Source: Pinus tabuliformis
Lineage: Eukaryota; Streptophyta; Pinopsida; Pinales; Pinaceae
Reading direction: 5' to 3'
DNA length: 64,000 nucleotides
NCBI GenBank assembly: GCA_031772625.1
Contig: CM062813.1
Coordinates: 762,228,720 to 762,292,719 of the forward strand
Shown: in pieces, positions 19,224-28,065 of the stretch
How positions within the stretch are numbered: the stretch's first letter is position 1
How the letters are laid out: every line of letters begins with the position of its first letter
Position numbers and translations under genes: made by a program
The notes under the pieces: generated by a model
What the model was told of the DNA's origin: nothing
Database searches by the model: none
What the model saw: only the letters and a program-made list of their open reading frames with translations

Positions 19224-22079
19224 TGGTATCACATCTATGGTGAAGAAATGAGCATGAGATCACTCTTAAAGAGATATTATACTACATTTGAAGAATATTG
19301 ATCATCTACACCTAAGGCATCCTTAAAGATGGGGTTGATTCTGTTTTCCCTAGTTAGATTTTTCCTTGTTTGAGAGGCTAAGCTATCTGATCGAATGTCT
19401 TAGAAAAATGATCAAAGTTTTGTTATGAAAGAAGTGGTTGGTTTCAATATTTGAGATCAAAAGCCTCTAATAAAAATGGTCAAAGTCCCTCGTCATGGAA
19501 AAATGACTTTCTCATATAGTTAAGAGATAAGTTTGAAGAAATGGTGTATTTAAGTTCTGGAGTTATCTCATCAAGCTTAAAATAACAACCCTAATCATTC
19601 TGGTTTCAAGCCTTGACTTGTCAATAAAGATAACACTAGAAAGTTGTCTCTATGTTTAGACTGAGGTTAAATAACAATGTTCCTAAATACTTCAAGATTG
19701 GTTGAAGACCTCAGGAATAATGATAGAATATTGAATCAATATCCAATATTTTTTTATACAAAAATGTTTGAAGAAGGTCAAAAGAAGATCTAGGTTCTGA
19801 CTGTGTTTAATTAAAGTGTTTTCTAGATATAAAAACCCTCCAAAAGGAAGAAAAATAAGCTTTAGAAAGGTTGAATCTCCTTAGACAAACCTCATGTGAA
19901 GCCCTAACCCTTTGGAGGCACTCATACTTCTCCTTGAATCTATGTATGAGAACACTCCTCCACCAAAAGTCACTTCAATCTATCTTGTGATATTTGTGGC
20001 TCCTATACGAAATTTGAAGCTCTCATACAAAGTTTTGCGGCTCCATACTTAAGCAAATTTTGTGGTTATTCATGCAAATTCTTATGTCTTTGTAGCTCAT
20101 CATGATACAGTTCTGATTTTTTGTTCCAAAGTTTCAAAGGTTGAGGACGAGGCCCTCCTAGAAACCTAAAGTTGACTTTGGACACTTTTGAGCAATTTTG
20201 TCTTGGCATCTTGGAGGATTGACCAGGAAAATTGTGGAAGCTTGTCTTAAGTCTTCTATCTTGACTAAAGTATCAATCAACACCTTGTTAAGAAGCCAAG
20301 ATTTTACTATTTCTAAAGGTGTAGTTAAAAGGAAGTTTGAAATCCTCCCTTGCAAGGTATGTATCTTCTAACAAATTCTTTTGCTCAAAATCAAGTTTTT
20401 ATTGGTTACATTCTTAAAAGTTCTATATATGAGTAGAAGCACACTGAATTTTATAATGGCACTGAACATGTTTGTATTAGCGTTGAAGTATATTGCTTGA
20501 TGATAATGATCTAAGAACTTATGTAAAGTTTGATGCCTCCTTAAATTCTTAGATGGGAGGTATAACCCTTTTCTGGAATATTTTGATCAATAAGCCCATA
20601 TAGAAAGTATTGAAGTTATCAAGTTTGAATTTGAAAGTTCAAAGATGACAATCAATTATTGTCATTCAAGATTGAAGACTGAAGTGTTGAACTTGATGAA
20701 GTTTCCTCATTATTGATCTTAAAGGAGACATTTGTTTTTGGGTGTCATGAAAATATATGACAGGAGAATTGATATTAGCCTTTCACATATTGAATTATTA
20801 TGATGTTAAAGTATGGTATATCTCGCACTGTTAGAAGATTAAAATTTATAAAATATGGATACTTTTTTTCAAAAGAAGGAAGAAAGGTATCTTTGCCACT
20901 AATTATACCTTTGCAAGAAATCATGATTACAATAGAAAATAGGTCGAGTCCCTCTTTAAAATCATTTATAGTAGTCCTTATATATTGGTTGAGTGTATTA
21001 TTACCAAATTCTTAGAGAACCAATGTCACATGTACTTATGTGGAAGAATCCATCATGTTGTAGGTCAAAAGGATGATGTTTCCTTTGAATTTGAGGAAAG
21101 TTTACAATGAAAAATAAAGCTCGAATCCATATTCAAATATGAGAATCAAAATCTTCTTGATGATGAAATTTATGTATGAGGGTTGAAAGGATAAATTTGA
21201 TCAATATAATTGATCAATGGATACATTGAATGATATGCACATCCCTAGATTATATGCTACTACAATAATTTTGGGAAACCAAATTTGGAATGATTAAGAA
21301 TCATCGTCAAGATCATTGAGACTCTAGGAAGACTATGAGTTTTGAATTTGAATTGTTAGATATTTGAATTTCTAGGGTTTGTAAACCTTAGCAAGATGCT
21401 AAATAACAAATCCCTAGGGCTGATAATTCATAATACTGATATTAAAAATAAGAATGATGAAGTTGGGAATGAATACAAGGATGAGTGGATTTGTAAACCC
21501 TAGAATAAACTTGAAGAATTATTCGGGTTTGGAGTAAAAACCCTAGCTAATCAATTGTTAACCCCGCCTAAGAAATTAAAGTTGGAAAATAAATCCTAGG
21601 GCTTATGGATTTATTGCTTCTGCTTGAAATAAAAAAAACCTGGCTCCAATAAGGAATGGCATGATGATGATGATGTGGACATGGTTAATTTGCAAGAAGG
21701 TTAAAGATCAAGATGGAGTTGACATGTTGTCAAAATATAAGTATCATGTATCTCTCTTGTTTTAAATCATTATTGTTGTTTGTTATTCTTATTGTACTTG
21801 TATATGTTGTTTAGTTGTATTTGTTCTTCCTTGGTCTCCTAGTGAGGATTATGAGTACATGATGAAGCCTACCAAAGGTTATGGCAATAGATGAAAATAT
21901 TTGAAGAACAAAGACAAGAAGACTTTTGTTGAGATATATCATATTAGATAAGCTTTAGACTGAGAGGGAGCATACAAGATTAGCATGATTAAAGCATGCT
22001 TTGATCTATGATGAAAAGAAGTCAATTGTGACTTCCAAGATGAATATAACTAGAATTTTTGAAGAGCGATGTTGATCCA
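19224..22079 (+). other. Decayed copia interior, no domain recognised
   Basis: This should hold gag, protease and integrase of the copia element. The sequence is too degenerate to show them; only short frames remain and none matched a known motif. Repeated CTAGGG/CCCTAG strings lie at about 21370-21600. B and C have collinear counterparts (38757-41620, 56166-59010). Confidence 0.5.
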
Positions 22080-22985
22080 TTGATAAAGATGAGCCCATGA
22101 TTTTGATTTATGTCAAGGGTTGATGACCTCCTTGTCCAGTGTAAGAGGAAGTTGATTGAAGGATCTTGGTCTAATGCATGACTATATGGGACTAGAAGTA
22201 TGAAAAAATATTGATGAAATCTTTATCGAGATCCTTCTCACATTTGGCATGATGGACAGTGAGTCCATGGACACCTCCATGATGATAAACTTAAAGAAGT
22301 TGTGAAATTTTGATTTTGATATGATTGATCCCTCTATGTATCGCAAATTAATTGGTTCATTGAACTATCTGGTGAACACCATACCCAATATTTGCGATGT
22401 TGTAATCACGTTGAGCCAATTCTTGGTTGAGTTCGTCATGTACATTGAGTTGTAGTGAAACATATGTTGAGATATCTCTGTGGCACCATTGTATAGGGTT
22501 TGAGATATGTTTCTAATGGAAAATGGAAGTTGCATGGTTTTCTTAATGTTGATTGGGTTGGATGCACTGATGTTAGAAAGAGAACTTATTGCTTTTGTTT
22601 TATGTTGGGCTCTTCTAGGATTTCGTGGTCGAGAAAGAAACAAAAAAAAATTTGGTCGTAGTATGGCTAAATTTGAATATATAGTTACTTGTTCATCCTA
22701 TTGTGAAGTTTTGTGGCTTTGTAAGTTGTTTTCAAGTTGTTTGATCAAGTGTTGGGATCAATCATGATATATTGTATCAATCAAAGTTGTGTGAATCTTT
22801 TTAAGAAATCTATTTTTTCATGACAAGTCAAAGCAGATTGAGATTTGTACCTAGGATGTTGTCCAAATAAGAGTTGTGAGGCTCAAATTCATTTCTATTG
22901 ATGAACAGGTTGTTGATGTTTTGATCAAATCCACTATCCTAGATGAAGGTTGTTTTCTTTTGAGAGAAGCTTGGAATGATTGAGA
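22080..22985 (+). pseudogene. Ty1/copia reverse transcriptase/RNase H remnant (copy A)
   Basis: Broken plus-strand frames give the 3' end of copia pol: LIYV...VDDLLVQ (the YVDD catalytic stretch, with extra bases, near 22105-22140), LIGSLNYLVNTIPNICDVV near 22355, then the RNase H part with GKWKLHGF, WVGCTD, SRISW-like, MAKFEYIVTCSS, EVLWLCKLF, followed by NQSCVNLFKKSIFHDKSKH.EIRY-like and FISIDEQVVDVLIKP in shifted frames, ending LREAWND. Copy B (42031-42297) keeps the RNase H frame best. Several frame shifts and stops are present. Confidence 0.85.
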
Positions 22986-23033
22986 ATCCCTCTCTTGGAG
23001 AAAGAGATCTTTGATTTTATAGCATCATGAATA

Positions 23034-23793
23034 TTCCTTAGGTTGTATCTAAGAGACCATATGGTTGGGAAGAATTGTCACTCCCTTAGGTCAGTTGACT
23101 GGGAGGTCAGTGAGTTTGGTCGAGGAGCTTAGTTTTGAGGCATGAAGTGATCCCTTAGGTCATGATGACTAGGAGACCAATGATTTTGGTTGAGGAAATT
23201 GATTTTGTGATCTCCCCCTTAGGTAGTTTCCAAGAAACCAGTGGATTTGTTGGAGATATTGACCTTAAGTTCCCTTCCTTCGGTCGTTAGCTAAGAGGCC
23301 AATGATTTTGGCTAGGAAGTATGAGTGTTCTCCCTTGGGTCATGGACCAAGAGAATATATAGTCAAGGCTTGATATAGGAATTCGTCCCTTGGGTGATGA
23401 ACCGAGAGACCTTGTTTATGGTCACATAGATGGAACATGTGTACTATCTTGGGTCATTATGCTTGATTGAGAAACCACTGCATATGGTTGGAGATTTTTG
23501 ACTCATTGATTGATCCCATGGTCTGTTGGGCACTAGCCTTGATGCATTTTGGAGTTTGTTTATGGGATGTGTTGGATGCTATGTATCTTTCCTTATAATG
23601 ATACGTGTACATCTTATCTCTCCCTTGGGCTACTGTTGCGAGACTTATGGATTGCTCGAGGAGATTGATCTTGAAAGAGAGGGAGACTTGTACATTTGAT
23701 CTCTCCCTTGGGATGTTGTTGAGAGACATATGGATTGATCATGGAGATTGATCTTGAGAGAGAATGAAAGGTACCTCCCTAGCTAAGAGGGAG
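23034..23793 (+). repeat. Tandem imperfect-hairpin repeats in copia 3' region (copy A)
   Basis: Between the end of pol and the 3' LTR lie about ten degenerate units of roughly 60-85 bp. Each starts with a small imperfect hairpin, CCTTAGGTCA.TGACTAGGAG-like (examples CCTTGGGTCATGGACCAAGAG at 23334 and CCTTAGGTCATGATGACTAG at 23154), then GACCAATGATTTTGG and a GAGGA.ATTGATTTTG string. The last one, CTCCCTAGCTAAGAGGGAG, overlaps the purine-rich primer tract. All copies have it. Confidence 0.75.
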
Positions 23794-24346
23794 TGTTGAA
23801 AAATGGTATCTTTGGTTGGTATTTTCATCATTCAAATCAAAGAAGAAAATTTGAATTTATATTTTGGTTTATGACCTCACAAATTCTCAAGTCAACCCCT
23901 CCAATATCAAGTCATCCTACCCAAGAGACACATATTTTCACATGGAAAAATCATTATATATTGAAACTATTTTCTCTCCTCCAAGCCACACTTCAGATCA
24001 GTCTTTTGCTCTGTGGAACCTTATAGATCTGAGGCTCATTAGATCTATGGAACCTTACAGACCTATGACACTAATATTATGTGGACCTTGCAGACCTATG
24101 GCTCTAAGCTTCTATGAAACCTTGCAGACATGTGACACTAATATTTGAACCTTGTGGACCCGTGGCACTAATCTTCTATGGAACAGTGTAGACTTATGGC
24201 ATTAAATCTTTGTGGAACCTTGCAGACCTGTGGCACTAATATACTATGGAACCTTATGATTCTGAGGCACTAGTTATTTTGTGACTCATGCAATTCTAAG
24301 ACTAAGGAAGAGGCCATAATTTTGCCCCTTTATTGCATCCTTTGAT
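23794..24346 (+). repeat. Copia 3' LTR, part before the chromovirus (copy A)
   Basis: Starts TGTTGAAAAATGG right after AAGAGGGAG. It contains the 34-bp array at 24012-24278: eight units, three of them shortened. It is continued at 27112-27478 after the nested element; the last five bases here, TTGAT, are the target-site duplication. Confidence 0.88.
24012..24278 (+). repeat. 34-bp minisatellite, eight units, in copia 3' LTR (copy A)
   Basis: Unit lengths are 34, 34, 33, 33, 31, 34, 34 and 34 (267 bp in total) on the same TGTGGAACCTT...GGCACTAAT pattern as the 5' LTR array. The B counterpart at 43542-43808 has the same total length. Confidence 0.9.
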
Positions 24347-24679
24347 TGTTAGGCCCCTATACTACTAGTGTAACCCCTTATTGTTATTAGTACAACCCAC
24401 TTATTATATTGATGTACCCATGTAGTGCCCATATTGTTACTATTGTGCCCCATAGAAGCCCACTATTGTTATTATTGTGCCCTTACATTATTATTGTTAT
24501 GTCGGCTCTGATTATGTTGTAACCCCTTTGACTCCTATATATAGAAAGGAGGTCTTTTCATTTGTAGCATCCAAGAATTGTTCATTTATGTAATGTAAAG
24601 GAGGTTGCCCCCTCGAAGAGGCTGAATTATAAGGCGTTGATCTATCTTTTCTATCTTTTCTTGAGCTGGTTTCATAACA
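24347..24679 (+). repeat. Chromovirus 5' LTR
   Basis: 333 bp, TGTTAGGCCCC to TTTCATAACA, with a TATA-like CCTATATATAG at about 24534. It differs from the 3' LTR at four positions by eye. Confidence 0.95.
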
Positions 24680-24681
24680 TT

Positions 24682-24693
24682 TGGTATCAGAGC
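24682..24693 (+). promoter_or_regulatory. Chromovirus primer-binding site (tRNA-iMet)
   Basis: TGGTATCAGAGC lies two bases after the 5' LTR and is the standard complement to the 3' end of plant initiator tRNA-Met. Confidence 0.93.
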
Positions 24694-25266
24694 TTTGGAT
24701 TCTAGGGTTTCGCTGCTCCAAACAGGTCATCGTGGCATTTTCGCTATAATTTTTTTTCTGTGACGTTTCAGAAGTAGCAAAAAAAACCCATTTGAGAAGA
24801 AATCACGCTGAATCTTGGGTCCAAATTTCATAGCTTTTCGCGCGATATTTGCGGAGATATGATCTGAGGAAGTTGGTCTTTTTGCAGACTCCTGAATTAC
24901 ATTCAAAACAGGTGACCTGGGGAAAATCGTCATAAATTTCTCTCTGGGGATCGGGCTGAAATTTCGTAAGAAGGTATAGAAAGAGGATGGACTGTAGTTT
25001 CTTGTATGCATTTTTCAGATCCAAAGGTCGAAACAGTGACTCGTGGCATGTCGTACAAGTTCGCTCTACTGAACTAGTCTATAATCAAGTCACTGTGGGA
25101 GATTTCACATAACTCTTCCTTGGAGAATCCAATTTGGGTCAGACTTGTGGCATTGGAAAGAGGACACAGAGGGCTACTACAGGTCACAATTTCAGAACTT
25201 AAAGATCTGAAAGTACAGAGTTAGAGTCATTTCAAGATCGAGCTCCTAAAATCAAGAAAAAACAAG

Positions 25267-25761
25267 ATGAGGAAGTTTGATGGCAAGGATCCGGTAAATT
25301 GGATACTTCAGATGGAGCAATATTTTGATCTACATGGTGTACAACTGTTACAAAAGGTACGTATTGCATCTTCATATTTAGAACCAGATCAATTTTTATG
25401 GTATGAAGGGCTTTGTTCTCGTAAACAACTTGTTACGTGGTCAATTTTCACGGAGGAAATGATAGCACATTATGAGGATACAAAGAGCAACACCTTCTTT
25501 AGAGCAACACCACAACAATTGGAAAGAGTAAAAGGGCTTTGTGACATATTGGAAAGAAAAATTATGGAAACCAGGAAGCATACCCCTCACAACTATAAAG
25601 ATGGAAGTGTTGTTTCTCCTAGCCTTCCACAACCTACAAGGGTTACACCACAACAATTGGAAGAAAAAAGAGCAAAAGAGCTTTGTTACAGTTGTGATAG
25701 CAAATACACTAAAGGTCATAAGTGTGCTGAGAAGAAATTATTCTACATAGATTGTGAATAG
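25267..25761 (+). CDS. Truncated chromovirus Gag (164 aa)
   Basis: Gag coats the element RNA in virus-like particles. The start region reads MRKFDGKDPVNWILQMEQYF and FTEEMIAHYED, as in gypsy Gag. The end holds a CCHC-type knuckle CYSCDSKYTKGHKC (residues 140-153). The family's Gag is usually much longer; here the middle (after KSNTFF) is missing, and a TPQQLE-x-LC segment appears twice (about residues 79 and 126), suggesting deletion with filler. The frame ends at TAG (25759-25761) and then stays open in the same phase into the next ORF, so readthrough or one substitution would give a single fusion protein. The start ATG follows a leader of about 570 bases. Confidence 0.85.
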   Translation: MRKFDGKDPVNWILQMEQYFDLHGVQLLQKVRIASSYLEPDQFLWYEGLCSRKQLVTWSIFTEEMIAHYEDTKSNTFFRATPQQLERVKGLCDILERKIMETRKHTPHNYKDGSVVSPSLPQPTRVTPQQLEEKRAKELCYSCDSKYTKGHKCAEKKLFYIDCE

Positions 25762-25827
25762 GAAGAAGAAAAGGAGCAAGAAAGGTCAAAAGAAGAAGAT
25801 ATACGCCAGGACCCCACCCCAGAGAAA

Positions 25828-26202
25828 GAAGAAATGAATCAGACCATATCTTGTAAAGCATTGGCAAGAATTACCACTCCTCAAACTCTCAAGATAGAAG
25901 GACATATCAAGAAGAAAAAGGTGAAAGAAGTGAAAGATCACATCGATAAAGAAGAAATGAATCCAACCATATCTTGTAATTCATTGGTCGAAATTACCAC
26001 TCCTCAAACTATCAAGATAGAAGGACATATCAAGAAGAAAAATGTTCAAGAAGTGAAAGATCACATCGAGCATCAAGAAATGAATCTGACCATATCTTGT
26101 AAAGGATTGGAAGAAATTACCACTCCTCAAACTCCAGAGATAGAAGGACATATCAAGAAGAAAAAGGTTCAAGCAGTGAAAGATCACATTGAGCATCAAC
26201 AA
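25828..26202 (+). repeat. 123-bp in-frame triplication in chromovirus ORF
   Basis: Three units start at 25834, 25957 and 26080 with exact 123-bp spacing. They share ATATCTTGTAA, ATTACCACTCCTCAAACT and GAAGGACATATCAAGAAG, with a few replacements between units. The multiple-of-three length keeps the frame. Confidence 0.95.
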
Positions 26203-26745
26203 CAAGTTCTCCAAATTTTAAAGGATAATGCCACTTCGATGCAAAATCAAACGAAACAACAAGTAGATCAACATCGTAGTGAAAAATGTTTTGATGTAGG
26301 TGATTGGGTATTTTTACTGCTACATCTCAAGCAAGCTATTTATGAGAAGGAAATGTTGGCAATACTACATGCACTTAAAAAATGGCGACCTTACCGAATG
26401 GGAAGACTCTTCAAGGATGAGGATGTGAAAGCATTGTTTTGTGCTATTTCTATTATCCAACCAGATTGGATAAATGAAGCAAGGGATGAATGGAAGAATG
26501 ACAAAGAAGTATGGCCACTTATTCAAAAGTTCCAAAAGATCCCAATTCAAACAATATTGCTAGAAATTGAAGAGGAAGGAAAAATCATATTGGAACCTAG
26601 AGCAGTCACAGAAACAAGAACCCGACAACTACGAAATCGATCAATTTCAGAGTATCTCATCAAGTGGAAGAACTTACCTGCTGAAGATTCCAAATGGGAG
26701 GACAAGAATTTTATACAAAAGCATCAAGAACTACTCAAGCGTTGA
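25834..26745 (+). CDS. Chromovirus mosaic ORF: protease/integrase-tail triplication, RNase H piece, chromodomain (303 aa)
   Basis: In phase with the Gag ORF, 24 open codons after its TAG. Residues 1-123 are three 41-residue repeats joining the start of a gypsy protease (ISCKAL..ITTPQTLKIEGHI) to an integrase-tail piece (VKDHIEHQ); the catalytic aspartate motif is absent. Residues 124-165 are integrase C-terminal sequence (KQQVDQHRSEKCFDVGDWVF). Residues 166-187 are an RNase H piece (YEKEMLAILHALKKWRPY). Then comes the RNase H-integrase linker (IQPDWINEARDEWKND). Residues 271-303 are a chromodomain (SEYLIKWKNLPAEDSKWED). Integrase-tail sequence before RNase H is the reverse of the normal order. 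In chromoviruses the chromodomain guides integration to marked chromatin. No catalytic domain is intact. Confidence 0.85.
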   Translation: MNQTISCKALARITTPQTLKIEGHIKKKKVKEVKDHIDKEEMNPTISCNSLVEITTPQTIKIEGHIKKKNVQEVKDHIEHQEMNLTISCKGLEEITTPQTPEIEGHIKKKKVQAVKDHIEHQQQVLQILKDNATSMQNQTKQQVDQHRSEKCFDVGDWVFLLLHLKQAIYEKEMLAILHALKKWRPYRMGRLFKDEDVKALFCAISIIQPDWINEARDEWKNDKEVWPLIQKFQKIPIQTILLEIEEEGKIILEPRAVTETRTRQLRNRSISEYLIKWKNLPAEDSKWEDKNFIQKHQELLKR

Positions 26746-26760
26746 GGACAACGCTTTTTG

Positions 26761-26773
26761 AAGGAGAGGGGCA
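26761..26773 (+). promoter_or_regulatory. Chromovirus polypurine tract
   Basis: AAGGAGAGGGGCA abuts the TG of the 3' LTR and would prime plus-strand synthesis. Confidence 0.9.
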
Positions 26774-27106
26774 TGTTAGGCCCCTATACTACTAGTGTAA
26801 CCCCTTATTGTTATTAGTACAACCCACTTATTATATTGATGTACCCATGTAGTGCCCATATTGTTACTATTGTGCCCCATAGAAGCCCACTATTGTTATT
26901 ATTGTGCCCTTACATTATTATTGTTATGTTGGCTCTGATTATGTTATAACCCCTTGGACTCCTATATATAGAAAGGAGGTCTTTTCATTTGTAGCATCCA
27001 AGAATTGTTCATTTATGTAATGTAAAGGAGGTTGCCCCCTCGAAGAGACTGAATTATAAGGCGTTGATCTATCTTTTCTATCTTTTCTTGAGCTGGTTTC
27101 ATAACA
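26774..27106 (+). repeat. Chromovirus 3' LTR
   Basis: 333 bp, same ends as the 5' LTR, followed by TTGAT. Confidence 0.95.
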
Positions 27107-27111
27107 TTGAT

Positions 27112-27478
27112 TGTGAACCAACATTGACTATTTCTCTCTCCATTGAATTGTTTTGATTTAGCAAATATTAAGGTCAAAGATTGATGTTTTGATTGGAATA
27201 TTTTGATGTACATTTTGATGAAGTGACCACTCTCTCATAAGGAAATATTTGTCGGGCTTTCCCCTTGTGGGTTTTGTCCTTTCCGTTGGCTTAAATTTTG
27301 GTATCTCTTGTCTTATTGCTTATTATGATCTCTACTACTACTCTATTATTAATGGCTGAATTTTTTCATGTATAATTGCTTGATGATTGGAATGCTCTAA
27401 AGAAGTCAAATTGTATCATTGGAAGTAGTTATTAGTTTGAAAAATTGTTCTAGTCTTGATGGCACTAGAAAATCAACA
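27112..27478 (+). repeat. Copia 3' LTR, part after the chromovirus (copy A)
   Basis: It continues the copia LTR to AATCAACA. Joined with 23794-24346 (one TSD copy) it gives 920 bp, equal to the uninterrupted LTR in B (43324-44243). It is almost identical to the B counterpart. Confidence 0.88.
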
Positions 27479-27579
27479 TGTTGAAGGACCATAAGAATGT
27501 CACCCTTGTCCATAAAATGAAAGTGTATCCAACTATTCATGAGCATGCTTGTGGTAGGAAAATAAACTGATAAGTGTTT

Positions 27580-28065
27580 CTAATGAGAAGACACGTAGGC
27601 TTGCAATTGTGTCTTGTTAAGAGAGATGTAATAGAATCTACCCATAAGAGCCCGAGCTGATAAACTAGAAACCATGCTCATCACAACATCACAATCCAAC
27701 AAGAGCAATGGCTTCTTGCTATAGGCCACATAACTTTTTAGGGACAACAATTTAGGGGGTTGAGCCCCCACACATGCAACAAAAAATGGCAGTCCCCTCG
27801 AGCCAGAGAAAAACCCAGTTCCAAATGTCCCACCATGAGAATATTTTTCCCCACCCAATAGAGTCTCCACTCCAGCGGACTGCATAGTAAATAATAGATG
27901 ACAAAAGAAAAAAGTATTGAAGACGTTGATGTCTAACCTAGTAGCAAGAAACCAAAAGATAAGGCGATAGACGTGGAAAAGTAGGGATAGAGTGGCCCCA
28001 AAAAGCCTCGAGAGAAGTGAGAAGACCAACAACTTGACAACCACCCCCAGAATCACAAAGTACAC
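27580..28065 (-). CDS. Hypothetical 161-codon ORF in unit tail (copy A)
   Basis: The minus-strand frame opens MYFVILGVVVKLLVF with a hydrophobic first 45 residues that could form one or two membrane segments, then a glycine-rich middle (LLGGEKYSHGGTFGTGFF) and LLLDCDVVMSMVSSL near the end. No family is recognised. The copy at 44345-44830 appears identical base for base, while most of the unit differs by a few percent between A and B. Identity alone does not prove function, because recent conversion would also cause it. A 161-codon open frame is long for this AT-rich window, but coding status is uncertain. Confidence 0.4.
   Translation of the reverse strand: MYFVILGVVVKLLVFSLLSRLFGATLSLLFHVYRLIFWFLATRLDINVFNTFFFCHLLFTMQSAGVETLLGGEKYSHGGTFGTGFFSGSRGLPFFVACVGAQPPKLLSLKSYVAYSKKPLLLLDCDVVMSMVSSLSARALMGRFYYISLNKTQLQAYVSSH

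Larger units (their letters stand above)
24347..27106 (+). mobile_element. Non-autonomous Ty3/gypsy chromovirus (2,760 bp), TSD TTGAT
   Basis: The two LTRs are 333 bp each with TG...CA ends. TSD TTGAT lies at 24342-24346 and 27107-27111. The primer site TGGTATCAGAGC (24682-24693) pairs with initiator tRNA-Met. The purine tract AAGGAGAGGGGC (26761-26772) precedes the 3' LTR. The empty site is visible in copy B (about 43870-43880). I count four differences between the LTRs (about 98.8% identity), so the insertion is young. The interior has one frame of about 490 codons broken by a single TAG. It lacks a working protease, reverse transcriptase and integrase core, so it must have moved using another element's enzymes. 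Confidence 0.95.
18391..27478 (+). mobile_element. Old Ty1/copia retrotransposon (copy A), with nested chromovirus
   Basis: The recognisable 5' LTR (18391-19223) ends AATCAACA and is followed by TGGTATCACATC, an initiator-tRNA-type primer site. Degenerate pol ends near 22985. A purine-rich tract AAGAGGGAG (23785-23793) precedes the 3' LTR, which starts TGTTGAAAAATGG at 23794 and ends AATCAACA at 27478. The two LTRs are only about 80% alike by eye, so the element is old and predates the array. The 3' LTR is split by the chromovirus at 24347-27106. No intact gene remains. Confidence 0.88.

Noticed and set aside
23034..23793. CRISPR-like array
   Set aside because: Repeats are degenerate, spacing is uneven, the spacer parts are also related to each other, and the context is a plant retrotransposon.
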